Shown here: in pieces, positions 21,520 to 33,348 of the stretch | Layout: every line of letters begins with the position of its first letter | Position numbering within the stretch: the stretch's first letter is position 1 | Origin: Peromyscus leucopus | Lineage: Eukaryota > Chordata > Mammalia > Rodentia > Cricetidae | Direction of reading: 5' to 3' | Length of the DNA: 64,000 bases | Assembly: GCF_004664715.2 (NCBI RefSeq) | Contig: NC_051063.1 | Span: 142,558,319 to 142,622,318, forward strand | Notes under the pieces: generated by a model | What the model saw: only the letters and a program-made list of their open reading frames with translations | Told to the model about the DNA's origin: nothing | Database searches by the model: none | Position numbers and translations under genes: made by a program

Positions 21520-21640
21520 TGTTGTGGAACATCTTTCATCCGAGCATCTCAAAGCCCTTCCCCAAACATAACTCAGCAATCTTCTCAACACGCCTCCGAA
21601 ACACTCCACTATCATCATTTCAGAAAAAGGAAAAAGACAG
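21520..21640 (-). mobile_element. Second ancient MIR-like SINE, minus orientation
   Basis: Begins with the complement of the same tail ('ttcatccgagcatctcaaag'), then 'ctcaacacgcctcc' and 'tatcatcatttcagaaaaag', which mirror the 'ctcacaacacccct' and 'tattatccccattttac' parts of MIR-like elements. It stands tail to tail with the copy at 21315. Confidence 0.6.
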
Positions 21641-23058
21641 ACAGCAAAAGGTTAACCGCGCAGCCCATGGTGCCCTGCTTTCTAAATGCCAAATCCAGCT
21701 CGGCCAGCTCAAAGCCCTTTGAACCTGGAGGCACTTACAACTTCCCTGATACGGCCTCACAGAGGCAGCCATTGAAATGCTCCCAGCTAGCTGGCGGAGA
21801 TCCAGTGGGAAGGAGGGCCCGCATTAATACCTTCCACAGAAGAAAGGGTGGGGTGGTTCAGCGAGGGGATGACCACAATCCTCCCCACACTGTAACAGTA
21901 AGCAGAAAATGTAAGCAAGCCTGGCCACCCATCACTCACTTTCCTCCAAAGACTTGGGCTCAAATCGGGCTTAGATCTTCACAGGGTCTCCTTTGAACTT
22001 GACACCTCACTGCAACAACTCTCTTTCTAGCCAGAAAATGTCTCATCACCTCTGAATACAAAGATAGCAGTTTCGCAACCAAAGAAATAATCCTAAAATA
22101 CGGCATTCAGGGGAGCTTTTCCTGCCTAATACTATTTTTCCTGCTGAATCCCGTGAATGTTAGCCAAGACAGGTGTTGCTAATCTGCCTTGTCCGAGGCA
22201 GAGGAAGAATGTCAACTATTCTGCGCACACTCGTGGGGGTGGGGCAGTGTTTGCTTTAAGACCGGGAAACTAGTAAAAGAGGGCCATTTCTATTGATGCC
22301 TAACCAGAAAGGCAGCAGCATTGGTGCATTTTCCACAAATGTTAAGGTTATGCTTCCTAGACATTGTGGCCAAGAGGAAAGGCCTAACGATAAGGATGAG
22401 TTTGCTGCAAACATCTCCAGCATATATAGAAATAGCCAGGCTGTGTCCAGACACCAAATGAAAGCAGCAAGGGTCACTCTAGCCTCTTTCCTCCCCAAGG
22501 GCCACGTCAGAATAAGCATTCCAGTCCATCTTGATTTTAAGTCCAGAAGAGCAGTGTGTGTTCACTAAGACCAGTGTCTTGATGATAAAACCTCTGACCT
22601 TAAGAAATATGGTTCCCAACTTCCTGCATCTGTGACCTTTTCTCCACTTTGTCATTCATGAGCCCTTTGCTCTGAATTTAGTCACTCAGGTGAAGATCTT
22701 AAGCACCTGGCCAACTCTTCCAGACCACAGTCCGCAATACCTTTGTAACTTCCTCATACTTTAGAAGCCATCTGGAGGTAGGGGAAAGAGTGGGATTTGG
22801 TACCAAGCCTATGTGACAGTTGAGCCTAACACCTGTCACCTTTTGTCCTGTTCCCAGAGTCCACTGAGCCTTTCTTTGAGGCCAGTAAAGTAAGAATTAC
22901 AAGTCTAGAGTGACACTGTTTGAGAGGTCATGCCTATACACTGTCGTTTCCAGCAAAGACTGGGGTCCTTGACCCTCAAGGCTTCTTACACACCAAGGAG
23001 AAGAATGCAGGTCCATTCATTCTTCAAGTACTAGTAGAAACTGTAACTGTGTGTGCAT

Positions 23059-23060
<2 letters not shown>
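21641..23060. other. Unique sequence, somewhat GC-richer
   Basis: The 183-codon open frame at 21445-21996 runs from the plus MIR-like element through the minus one into this stretch. It has no splice context and no protein family I recognise, so I do not call a gene. Scattered CpGs lie at 21590-21850. Confidence 0.5.

Positions 23061-23106
<46 letters not shown>
23061..23106. repeat. (GT)n microsatellite
   Basis: About 23 pure GT units. Confidence 0.98.
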
Positions 23107-23108
<2 letters not shown>

Positions 23109-23154
23109 CCATAAGAAAACATTGAGTGTTGTTCCCGAACTCTGTCCACCTTCC

Positions 23155-23368
23155 TTTTTGAGACAGGGCCTCTCACTGACCTGAAACTTGACAAGTAGGG
23201 CTGGCTGGTCAGGCAACAAGCTCCAAGGAGCCTCTTGTCTCCTGCCTCCCCAGCACTGAGATTCCGAGTGTCCACAAGGTCTGGCTAGTTCACATGGGTG
23301 CTGGCACTGAACTCCGATCTTCAGGCTTGTGACGTGCACTTCCAAAGAAGCTCTCCTCCCAGCCCCAG
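23155..23368 (-). mobile_element. RSINE1-like SINE
   Basis: The plus strand reads 'gagacagggcctctcactga' (complement of the RSINE1 tail 'tcagtgagagaccctgtctc') and ends with 'gcactgaactccgatcttca', the complement of the tRNA-like head region. Confidence 0.8.
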
Positions 23369-24755
23369 ACTAGAACTTCTGTCTAGGCATTCTCTCTGGG
23401 TCTCCCACTGGGCCCGGTGTGCATCAAGTATCTGCATCTTTAGCTTTCGATCCAGCCTCCCTTTTTCTCAGGTGTTTATCTGTGAAGTCTTGCTTTCCAG
23501 TTCATTTTCTCCCTCTTACCCCCACTAGCTAGATTCTAAGTGACACTTGGAAATCCACATGGAAAATGCATTTCACCCAGCCACCGAGAGTTGTGAACCA
23601 GTCAGTATTATGGAAGCACATTCTGAAAATAGGGAGCTTTAGGGGGGCACCTCGTTTCTCAACACAGACATTAGATCAACCCTGGGTGAATCTGGTCCAA
23701 CCTACCCCTGGTGAGCTGGCCAACAGCAGAGTGGTAATAATCACCACTTTGGCACCAATCTTCACACAAGAGGGAAGCCGATGTGGTACACCTCCCCCCC
23801 CCCACCCCACCCCACAGTGGAGAGGTTAACCACACAATGAAGGAGAGGCAGAGTTGGGCTCTAAGAACTGGTCCATAGGCTTCCCAAATGGGGTTACCCC
23901 CACACCTATCCCCAGCAAGGGAATATTCACTGCTCCTTCTAACATAACTCCGAGAAGCAGAAAAGAAGCCACCCTTCTTGCCTGGATAGAGGAACCCCAT
24001 GGAATAAAACCACTTTTAATTTTCACATCAGTATCTCAAGCACAAGTTTTACTCACTAGAATGAACACGTCACAGTAGAGAAGTTGCCACCAGCCCAAAT
24101 GTGCAGACTCAAAATGTCACTGAAAATTAAGCTGTTGCTCACAGAGGTGACTCCTGTGTTAAGCTATGCCTGAACATGACCGCATGGAATTTCATACCCG
24201 ACTGTAGGGAGATAAAAAATGTAAATGAGTTTTGCCTGGAGGATGGTAGACTGCAGGGTTTTCTGGGGAGTGTGATAGGAAGTTGAACCAGCCATGGTTC
24301 ATCCCAAGTAAATTAACCTTTCAGTAAGGGCCAAACATCTCATTAATCCAACCCCTCAACCCCCTAAAAAAAGAATGTTCCAAGATGTTCCCATGACTCA
24401 GCTCTTTCCAAACAGCATGACTATGATATTACTTAGGGCAGGGGAAAAAAAGTTCTGGAACATTCCCCCTTCAACAAACATGATCAGATAAGTTAGCATA
24501 TTCAATATTCTTTTTCAAATAATACATTTCATTTGAAAATTGAGGAAAAGAAACAACTATTTGAACATCCAGAGCCTTTAGCTTTTTGTACTAAACCCTT
24601 ACTGGCCTTTGAAAGTCTCATCTGCACTTAACTGGATCCTCCTCATGCCCTATTCTCTTTCAGAAAGGAGGGTCCAAATCCAGGGGTCTGTACGAAACAG
24701 AAGGTCAGCCACCCACCACATCTATGTTTTCCATCCAAATTTCGAGTTACAGCCT
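23369..24755. other. Unique intergenic sequence
   Basis: A C-rich patch lies at 23790-23816. No transposon or gene recognised. Confidence 0.5.
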
Positions 24756-24970
24756 TAGGGGCTGGTGAAGTATCTCAGTTGGTAAAGTGTTTGCCTAGCA
24801 TGCACAATGGGTTTGATACTCACCACCACATAAAACCAGGCGTGGTGGTTCGTTCGTACAGTTATCCTAGCATCAGGGAGGTAGAGGCAGAAGGAACCAG
24901 AGTTCAATGTAATGCCCAGTAAGTTTGGGGGTAGCCTGTACAGACACAGCCTTTCACTGTGGCTTGCCTT
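24756..24970 (+). mobile_element. B4 SINE
   Basis: ID-type head 'ggggctggtgaagtatctca', then 'tgcctagcatgcacaatggg', joined to a B1-type right half 'aaaccaggcgtggtggtt' and 'gggaggtagaggcagaagga'. This ID-to-B1 order is diagnostic of B4. Confidence 0.85.
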
Positions 24971-25030
24971 TCTACACAAGGCTAGAATTATGCCAAGGGG
25001 TAAGGGCACATGACTCCCAGATCAAATGAG

Positions 25031-25065
25031 ACCAGAGAGAGAGAGACAGAGACAGAGACAGACAG
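25031..25065. repeat. (GA)n/(GACA)n tract
   Basis: Short GA array grading into GACA units. Confidence 0.9.
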
Positions 25066-25339
25066 TACTAGATACAGCAAGATGTGAGGAACAGGCAATG
25101 AATTCTGTATTAACAGGAGACATCAAAAAGACAGACGATAACATCATCTGGCACACATTGATTCTGTGCAAGACAGAGCCTAGAGATGCTGAGATTTGGA
25201 TTTAAGATCATCAGGTATATGACAATTACTTATCTCTCTATATTCCCTGACAAAATCCAGCATCAGCTCACTCTTCCAGCACAACAGAGTTGTGTTGTGT
25301 TCCAACACAGCAGAGTTGGCAGGACAAGTAGAATATTTT

Positions 25340-25390
25340 TATTGTGTGTGTGCATGTCTCTGTGTGTGAATGTGTATGTGTATGTCCTTG
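25340..25390. repeat. Imperfect (TG)n tract
   Basis: TG-rich sequence with several interruptions. A cleaner TG array lies at 25783-25814. Confidence 0.8.
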
Positions 25391-26199
25391 TGCCACTCCT
25401 GGAGAGTAAAGGTCAGAGGACATACTTTTGAGAGTCCAAGGCATTAATCCAGTGCTTGGATACACCGCAAGAACAAAGCAGAGGACTGGCATGTCCTCCT
25501 CACCATACCTTCACAATGGCAGGTCTCTGAACTAGGTCTTTCTAAGAAGTGCAGTAGGTTATTGTGAGCCACAGTCTTCTGACTGTGCGACGGAGTACAA
25601 GAGCTCACTGCTGCTGTCTCACTGTAGTTTGCCACCCAGTATCCAGCCTCCTGGCTTCCTTCCATCCATCCTACCATCCAGTAACCTCTATTCTACTGTC
25701 GTCTTTAAAGACAACCTTTAGCTCCCACAGATGAGTGAGAGCATGGGGACTGTCCTATTGAACATCAGCCCCAATCTCCCTCTGTGTGTGTGTGTGTGTA
25801 TGTGTGTGTGTGTGTTTCTGCTCCAGCTGCACCCCTGCTGCAAAGCTTGGACCCCTCTAAGACATAGTAGAAACAAAGCCATCAAGGCAGGTGAATCTTC
25901 AGACTCAGTGAGAAGCCAACCATTTCACAATGGGTGGCACCAAAGGTTTCCTTTCTCATTCAACCACGTGGATAATTACTTGGATGTATTTACATGTGCA
26001 GATTTCCATCACTGACAAGCTACCTGAGAAAATCAACTCAAAGGAGGCAATATTTTCGAGGGCTTGTTGGTTAAGGGTATGGGGAGCTGGCCCTATTGCT
26101 TCTGCCTTACACATTCTGGTGGAACCCACAGTGGAAGAAAAGCTGCTTCCTTCATGCTGGACAGGAAGCAGCAAGTGACAGAAAGGAGTCGAGAACAAC

Positions 26200-26520
26200 A
26201 TCCCCTTCAGATCTCTTCAGAGGCACCCTACCAATTATACACACTTACTTGTGTATACCCAAATGGTATGGCCTATAGCTCAGGCTTATTGCGAGCCAGC
26301 TCTTACATCTTAAATTAACCCATTTCCACCAATCTATGTTTTGTCATGTGTTCCATGGCTTTACCAGTCTGCGGACATCTTGCTCCTTCAGGGACGGGCT
26401 GGCATCTGCTTGGATTTCCCGCCTGCCTCTAAGCTGCTCTGCCATAAGCCAATGCAGCTTTATTTATCAACCAATCAGAGCAACACATATTCACAGCATA
26501 CAGAAAGACATCCCATAGCA
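26200..26520 (-). mobile_element. ERV-type LTR fragment
   Basis: On the minus strand it begins 'tgctatgggatgtctttc' (TG at 26520), continues 'atgctgtgaatatgtgttgc' and 'gattggttgataaataaag' (AATAAA-type signal), then 'ggaaatgggttaatttaag'. I recognise this as an abundant murid/cricetid LTR. The 3' end is unclear, between about 26040 and 26250. No retroviral coding region lies next to it. Confidence 0.7.
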
Positions 26521-28517
26521 ACAGCCTGGCAAGGACCCAACTCTTGTCTACTCAGCTATAAACTCAACAGTATAACCTATTGATGCTGCTCACACCCTCT
26601 TTATCCAGTCTCCTCTCTATTGAGCCACAGGCTAAAAGCCAAGTCATCAACACTTGCGACTTATGGGTGGAGACAATACATGTTTATAATGATCAATCCA
26701 CGTGAGTCCTTTAAATGGGTAACAGAATTTATTAAGATATAAATTGAGGAAATACATTCATGAGTATAGAATGGAGTAGACAGCAGAAGTCGTCCTCTGA
26801 TCCGACCAGGAGCCAATCCACCTTGCAAGCAGTAGCAGAGAGAAAGGGCATGTGACCTTTCTCTAACTCCTTATAAGAGGTCACATACAACGGCAGGAAG
26901 CACCGCCTCCTTTGGGCCATGTAGCCCAAGGTCATGGGCAAAGCAAATACCACTATACATATTTGCATGTTTTAAATGAGGTATGTTTTTGTTGTTTTGT
27001 TTGTTTTTTTTTTGTTTTTTGTTTTTTTTTTGCAATAAACCATCCTTAAGAGTACTCACAAGCTTGATCCACTGTTTCCTGGGAAGCAGGATTCCTATGT
27101 GAGGCATTCCCTGTGTGTCTGACAGTTTGCTGAGTTTGTGCCCAAACCATGTTTATGGTTTCCCTGTCCTGGCATTGTGAAGATTGCTGCTGTTTCCAGA
27201 ATAGCCTCCTGTTCCTCCTCACACTTCTTCCATGGAATGGAAGTATTTCTGCCTATGACATTTTGGGATTGTCTATCAGAAAAATAGTCTAACTTCTGAG
27301 CAAGGTTAAGTCTTAAATGTGTAGCATGAATTTGGTGGTTCTACCCTCAGAACACATATTCCCACAAAAAGTCATTGCCCACAATTATTTGGTTTCAAGG
27401 ATTATACATACTTGGTGATTATCATTGCTCTGGTCAAAGCCTTGCACATGACTTATGTGTGTAGAGAATTGGCTTGGGCAATTGGAAATGAAGACTCATG
27501 CCTACCTTTCTCTTTCTCTCCCTCTTTCTTACCTGTTTCTGACACACACTTGGGAAGGTTGTGTTCTGCTGCCTCTCAAGACATTCACCAAATAGTGCAT
27601 GGTAGGAGCTGCTCATTTGGGGGGAAAGGGGATGGACTGGGAGGAAACATGTTTAATGGAGGGTGTAACCATGAAGGACTCAGAGGTCAAAGTAAGGCTT
27701 GATGCTCCAATATTGGCTACAAGGTATTATTTTATGATAGACTAAAACCCAGGACATTGGTTCCCCACTTGGTCCCTCAGCAGCTGAGGGAATGGAACCT
27801 TCAGTATTCTGAGGCCCACCAAGAAGTGCCCTGCACCCATCCACTGCCTGTCTCAGGTCTCCCAGCATAAACAGCACACAACACTTTTAATTTTCTTAGG
27901 ATTATTGCTCATAAAACAAGAACAATGACAACAGCCATAATGCCTACATACAGTTCTGTAGATGCTGAAGCCTTTTACAGATGTGAAATCCTTTGTCCTA
28001 GACACAGAAATGTCATCAACCTTCTCATTTTCCTTGGAGATTTTAGAAATGACACACCATGAGTGTGTGAAATACCATCTTACCGCAGTCTTCTGTGTCC
28101 CAATGTTCGTTTCCACAGAAGCCTGCTTCAGACATGTTCCTTGATATTTTATCCGATGACAAAGCAGTTATAAGGGATGGGGAGGAGACATAAGAACATG
28201 GTCCATGGTGTTTAAGGGGGTTGGGTGTGATAGGTGAGATCAAAGAGGGGAGACTGGGAGCAGTCTTAATTGGAAACGAAGTCCTACAGAAAGGGATCCA
28301 TGGAACCCTCTTTGGACAAGATGGCACAAATATTATGGGAGTACCCAACAACTTCGTTGGATTGAAGGCTCACTCCAGGAGATGGACCCCATATCTGGCA
28401 CTGCTGACATGGCGAAGAACCTGAAACTAGATAGGTCGTAGGCCCAGTGGAGCTACTACTATTATTCTGCAAAAGGAATATAGCAATAAAATGACTCCTA
28501 ATGACATATTGCTAAAC
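26521..28517. other. Unique intergenic sequence
   Basis: T/G-rich low complexity lies at 26985-27032. No exon or transposon recognised, though the edge of an older repeat could reach into 28120-28517. Confidence 0.45.
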
Positions 28518-28542
28518 CATATATGGTGGTTTGAATAAGAAT

Positions 28543-28574
28543 GCGCCCCCACCCCCACCCCACCCCCACCCCCC
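28543..28574. repeat. (CCCCAC)n tract
   Basis: Short C-rich hexanucleotide-like repeat at the B1 insertion point. Confidence 0.9.
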
Positions 28575-28741
28575 GCTAGCTGGGCGGTGGTGGTGCATGC
28601 ATTTAATCCCAGCACTCAGGAGGCAGAGCCAGGTGGATCTCTGTGAGTTCGAGGCCAGCCTGGTCTACAGAGTGAGTTCCAGGACAGGCATGAAAATTAC
28701 GCAGAGAAACCCTGTCTCGAAAACAAAAACAAAAACAAAAA
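28575..28741 (+). mobile_element. B1 SINE nested in an older repeat
   Basis: Starts 'gctgggcggtggtggtgcat', passes 'cagaaggagccaggtggatc'-like B1 core wording and 'ggccagcctggtctacagag', and ends '(caaaaa)n'. It lies inside the repeat at 28520-29101, giving a clear order of insertion. Confidence 0.96.
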
Positions 28742-29149
28742 GAATACCCTTCCCCTCAGCTCATGGGTTTAATGTTTGTTCATCAGGGAATGGTATTACT
28801 TGAAAGGATTAGGTGTGGCCTTGTTAGAGCAGGTGTATCACTGGGGGTGGGCTTTGAGGTTTCAAAAGCCAAGCCTGTACTGAACTCAGAGTATCTCTCT
28901 TCCTGCTGCCTGTAGATCAGATATAAAACTCTCAGTTACTTACCCAGCACCATGTCTACCTGTGCACCACCATGCTCCCTGCCATGATGACGATGGACTA
29001 AACCTCTGAAACTATAAGCGATCTCTAATTAAAAGCTTTCCTTTATAAGAGTTGCCATGGTCATGATGTCTCTTCACAGCAACAGCATACTGAGTAAGAC
29101 ACCATAGATCAACACATCGCTCAATCCTTATCAGAAAACTTTTTTTTTT

Positions 29150-29820
29150 TTTTTGCTTCAGTATATGGATGGGACTTAACACGAAGACCCACAACTGGAC
29201 AACATGCAGAGAATATGAGATCTTTTCCCACTCAATACTAAGTGGGATCAGGATCTATGTGGAAGAGGGCATGGACAGGTTGTATGAGCCAGAGGTGGTG
29301 GATGACTCTAAGGAAGCCATGTCTTCCCGACACAATAGGACTGAGTCACACATGAATTTACAGAGACTGGCAGCACACTCAGGCTCTGCACTGGTTCAAG
29401 CCCATCAAAATTCCAGCAATGAGAAGGGGAAGCACATACAAAGTCTCGCCCTTGGCCAAAAAGTTCTTTGCAATTGATACCTGCCAGGAAAAGGGAAATC
29501 GGCTTCCTCCGGCTGAGTGTCACGAGACGTATCAGCCATAGTCCAGGACCAACACAACAGAAACTTCTTGGTTTTCTTTTTCTTTTTGCTTGCTTTGTTT
29601 TGACAGTTTTTTTGTCTTACCGATTTATTGTTTATTTTGATTTTTGTTTTTGTTTTCTGAGGACGAGGGTGAAAGAGAAGGGAGCACATGAGCTTGGGTA
29701 GGTAGGGAAGGAGGAAGTGTCGGGAGGAGCTGGAGGAGGGCAAAAACATGATCAAATGATGTTGTGTGAAAAACGGCTCAATGATAATTTAAAAAAATAA
29801 ATAAAATCTGAGAAGGCAAA
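29150..29820 (+). mobile_element. L1 LINE 3' end (Lx-like)
   Basis: Contains 'atgagccagaggtggtggat', 'ttgcaattgatacctgccag', the T/G-rich 'ttttgatttttgtttttg' region, a purine-rich tract and 'aacatgatcaaatgatgttg', and ends in an A-rich tail near 29800. This matches the ORF2 end plus 3' UTR layout of old murid L1. No intact ORF2. Confidence 0.88.
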
Positions 29821-30023
29821 AAACACCTAAGATTTTTACAAAGTGTCCTAGACAAATATCTCAAGTTAGAGCCAGGACGGTCTGCAGGACTTGTTAGTGA
29901 GCCTTGAGCCTCATCTCAAGCTTTCTGAGTCAGAATCTCTCCAGTGAGGGAATTCAAAACCCAAATTCCTGACAAGCCTCCCCAAATAATTTGAAATGTA
30001 CCTCAAACTGAAAAATATCTGGA

Positions 30024-30161
30024 AGAGACACCCTGTCCTCAGCAGAGACACCCCACCTTCTGCTGAGACACCTCATCCTGAGCAGAGACACCCAGTTCTC
30101 AGCAAAGAACACAGTCCTCAGCAGAGGCACCATATCCTCAGCCCAAACATCTCATCCTCTG
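30024..30161. repeat. Degenerate minisatellite, about 7 units of about 20 bp
   Basis: Units start at 30024, 30044, 30066, 30084, 30104, 30123 and 30143 and follow the pattern 'agagacaccc..cctcagc'. Lengths run from 18 to 22 bp. The apparent open frame here (repeating HPV-LS-like residues) is a by-product. Confidence 0.85.
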
Positions 30162-30504
30162 TTGTTCATATGAAGTGTGAGATTGGAGCGGATTATTCCA
30201 CAAATTATCATGGTTTACTGCTTTTATTGTTTTTTAATTCCACATCTTGAAAAGATATGTTCTTTTGAAGTCTATAATGTAATATCTTTATTCTTTATAT
30301 TTTAATTATAACTAAATACTTCTATACTAAGCCAAGTGATTTCTACATATTACTATATTGTCTCACTAGGTAAATTAAAATGTGAAATTCTTGTGTACAC
30401 GGATATCCTCAGCAGTATGCAATGTGTACTTAAAGTTTAAAAGGTGTCAGTATAACATGTGCATATCTAATCACAGTCCTTTAAGCTTTATTAAGAGACC
30501 ACAA

Positions 30505-30560
30505 ACTTAGACATATATATGTATATTTTTATATATATATATATATATTCATATATATGA
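30505..30560. repeat. (AT)n-rich tract
   Basis: TATA/ATAT alternation with minor interruptions. Confidence 0.9.
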
Positions 30561-30579
30561 AAATATAGCTTCTCCAGTG

Positions 30580-30840
30580 TGTGAGTGGTAGAATAGTGTT
30601 CAGCCTTTAAAAGGGAAGGTTCTCCCTTATAACAGCATAGACAAGCCAATGAACATTGTGCTAAGAGAAATAAGCCAGCCACAGAACGCTAAGTACTGCA
30701 TGTGTCACTAATGTTCAGAATCTTCAAAAGCTAGGGACATAGAAAGAGACAATGAAAAAGAAAGTTTACCAGGAGCTGGTGGGTAAGGAAATGAGGAGAT
30801 GTGAGACTAATGGTTAAAAGGTTCAGTTCTTTTTTAAAGT
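30580..30840 (+). mobile_element. Ancient L1 (L1MA-like) 3' end
   Basis: Order 'gaatagtgttcagcctttaa', 'gctaagagaaataagccagc', 'cacagaa', 'agtactgcatgtgtcac' and 'taccaggagctggtgggtaa' matches the end of ORF2/3' UTR of mammal-wide L1MA elements. Confidence 0.8.
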
Positions 30841-31232
30841 ATATGCCATACATTGTATGTATATCAATGCAATTTATATATTAAATAATAAATAGAATGA
30901 TTTAACATAGAAATTAAAGATTTCAGATTACTAAATCCCCCTCTTCCAGATTTTTTGAATTACTTTTTCTAAATGGATCAATGTGACAAATTCCTACAGA
31001 GAGAGTTAGATTTAATGTCTTTTGGGTTGACTCTAAGATGCATGAACTATGCAGAACCAGCACACAGCCTGTAGATAAGGCATTATCTCCTTGGACTTTG
31101 CTAAGAGGATCAACAGAAGTGTCCTCCCCACATACCGAGACAGAAACTATGTGGACTGACAGATATGTTAATTAGTTTGATTACAGTAATCATTTTACTT
31201 CACAAATGCAGATAAAAACATCATGTTCTGGG

Positions 31233-31443
31233 CCAGGAGAGATGGCTCAGTGGTTAAGGGGGCTTGTTGCTCTTCTTGCAGAGGACCAGAATTTAGTTCC
31301 CACAACCCACATGGTGGTTCACAACCATCTGTAAATCCAGATTTCTGGGGAAATCTGGTGCCCTCTTCTATGCTCCATGGGCACAAGTCATGCACATGTT
31401 ACACATACGTAAATGCAGGCAAACACACACACACACTAGATAC

Positions 31444-31495
<52 letters not shown>

Positions 31496-31509
31496 ACAAA
31501 TAAGTCTTA
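31233..31509 (+). mobile_element. B3/B2-type SINE with GATA array in its tail
   Basis: Head 'ccaggagagatggctcagtg', then 'cacaacccacatggtggttc' and 'ggtgccctcttctatgctcc', and a tail carrying the GATA repeat. Near-identical flanks, 31215-31232 and 31510-31526 ('aaaacatcatg..' / 'aaaacaccata..', both ending 'ctggg'), look like a decayed target duplication. Confidence 0.88.
31445..31494. repeat. (GATA)n microsatellite
   Basis: About 12 GATA units within the SINE tail. Confidence 0.97.
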
Positions 31510-31535
31510 AAAACACCATATCTGGGATGGGGGGT

Positions 31536-31675
31536 TGGTGGTTCAAAACAGAGTTTCTTTGTGTAGTATTGGCTGTCCTGGAACTAGCTCTGTACACCAG
31601 GCTGGCCTCAATTCACAGAGATCCAGTTGCCTCTGCCTCCAGAGTGCTGGGATTAAAGGTGTGTGCCACCACAAT
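31536..31675 (-). mobile_element. B1 SINE
   Basis: Plus strand shows 'tggctgtcctggaactagct', 'aggctggcctcaattcacag' and 'gtgctgggattaaaggtgtg'. Confidence 0.93.
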
Positions 31676-32944
31676 TTTTAAAAAATAATTTTACTTCAAT
31701 GTACCTGCCCCTCAAAAAAAGAGGGGTTGAATGTAAGTATACTTATTATCATCAAGAATATTGTTTATCTTTTAACTATGAATAAAAAGAAGAGAAGAAA
31801 ATTGGGCAGGAAGAAAAGAAGAGAAAGACTTGTCCCTATGGTGTCAAGCTCAGAGATGCTAAAAGGCCAGTAGAGCCAAGCCACCAAAAGCCTTTACTGT
31901 CCAGCGATCCTGTGGCACATTCTCCCTTAGACTTTCGAAAACAGGGCATCAGTCTGTCATTTCCAGACAGCTCCAAACTTGGCTCCTGGCACATTCTGTT
32001 GTTTTCTCCCATTCTTCCTGAAGGCAGAGCTCCCAAAATATAGCTTTAAAAGAGTGACACTAACGATAAGACAGGATTCGAAGCAGATCGGGGCCTCTCC
32101 AGCACACCTCTAAGATCCCAATCCAGGGAATGCTGCCCTTTCTTCGCTGGCCTATTAGCCATCAACTGTGTCTTCCAGTCAGGAAGGAAGGAAGGTGAGT
32201 GCTGCCCTTGCCTGCCAGTTAACAGGAGGTATGACCTTGCCTGATGAAATGTTTTGAAGGCATGGGGCCCCGTCCAGGATGCTAGAATGCTAAAGCCAGA
32301 TTCTGGGTGAAACAAAACTGTTACTTGAAAACATGACCCACATCTGACTTGCAAAAGAGCATTTCTTGACGTACTTCCTGAACGCTTGCCTCATGCCTGG
32401 CCTGGCAGTGTTCTTTATAAACACTATTATTAGAAATTCTTACCATAGCTTGGTTAGTCAGACTCCAGCATGCCAACATTAGAGACCATGGAACCAAGGC
32501 CCCTGGTCTGGGGAGAGCACACTTGCGCTTACAGAGCTTGGAAGGGTAGAACCTGGCACTGAAATGTGCCTCCATTTGTCACAAAAGGTTACCAGTGCTC
32601 CTCAACAGCTCATTATTTCTTCCAAAAACATTTAGCACTGACATCCGCACCAGCCTGTATTAGCCCACCCCATTGTGCGCTTGAGGTCCATTTGATCGAC
32701 TTAACTGCTCATCCACCACGGCCTTTCCATGGCAGCTTCTTTTCCATTCTTCTCTTCTCTGTTACTTTTTTCATCAACTTTTTATTAAAGCCCCCTTCAT
32801 GTGCTACCCTGTCCTGCATTGTCTATCTTTTTTTTTTTTTCTTTTGTCCTTAAGTAGGTTTTTAATCCACCCGGCTTACCAATACACATGTTAATGAAGG
32901 TTTCTTCATCTATGAGATATACTTATAAAAATCCGGATAAAGTG
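31676..32944. other. Unique intergenic sequence
   Basis: No transposon recognised. T-run at 32829-32842. Frames of 66-102 codons are unsupported. Confidence 0.5.
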
Positions 32945-32945
32945 G

Positions 32946-33253
32946 GTGGGTTGCAGAGACAGTTGAGGGGCTGAAGTACTTCCTGTGTGAGTGAAGGGAC
33001 CTGAGTTTGGCTCCCTGTTAAAATCTGGTCATGGTGGAAGAAATTTGAACCCCAGAGCTGGCTGGTGAGAGTGAGGGTTGAGGTGGGATGGATGGGTGAC
33101 AGGCAGACCCAGGGAGCTCACCAGGCTGGCAGTCCAGCCACAACAGTCAAGCTCCAGGTTCAGTAAAACACCGTGTCCCAAAAAATAAAGTGAAGATGTG
33201 ACTGATGAAGACACCAGTGTGGACTTCTGAACTGACTGGGTGAGCACACCTGT
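32946..33253 (+). mobile_element. RSINE1-type SINE
   Basis: Contains 'gaagggacctgagtttggct', 'agctccaggttcagtaaaac' and 'accgtgtccc', then 'gaagacaccagtgtggactt', in RSINE1 order, with its tail expanded into the CA/GA arrays that follow. Confidence 0.82.
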
Positions 33254-33263
33254 ACACACACAC

Positions 33264-33344
<81 letters not shown>
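33254..33344. repeat. Compound (CA)n-(GA)n microsatellite
   Basis: CA/CATA array at 33254-33295 switches directly to about 25 GA units. Confidence 0.98.

Positions 33345-33348
<4 letters not shown>

Larger units (their letters stand above)
28520..29101 (+). mobile_element. Rodent interspersed repeat interrupted by a B1
   Basis: Parts at 28520-28545 ('atggtggtttgaataagaat') and 28745-29101 ('gtgtggccttgttagagcag', 'ctcttcctgctgcctgtaga', 'tgtctcttcacagcaacagc') belong to one common rodent repeat, split by the C-rich tract and B1 at 28543-28741. The same family occurs inverted at 41538-41893. I think of RMER1-type medium reiterated repeats, but the family is uncertain. Confidence 0.7.

Noticed and set aside
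21445..21996. 183-codon open frame, the longest in the window
   Set aside because: It starts inside an ancient SINE, runs through its inverted partner, lacks any domain or splice context, and its composition looks non-coding.
30024..30161. CRISPR-like array
   Set aside because: Units are contiguous degenerate tandem copies without unique spacers, and the DNA is mammalian.
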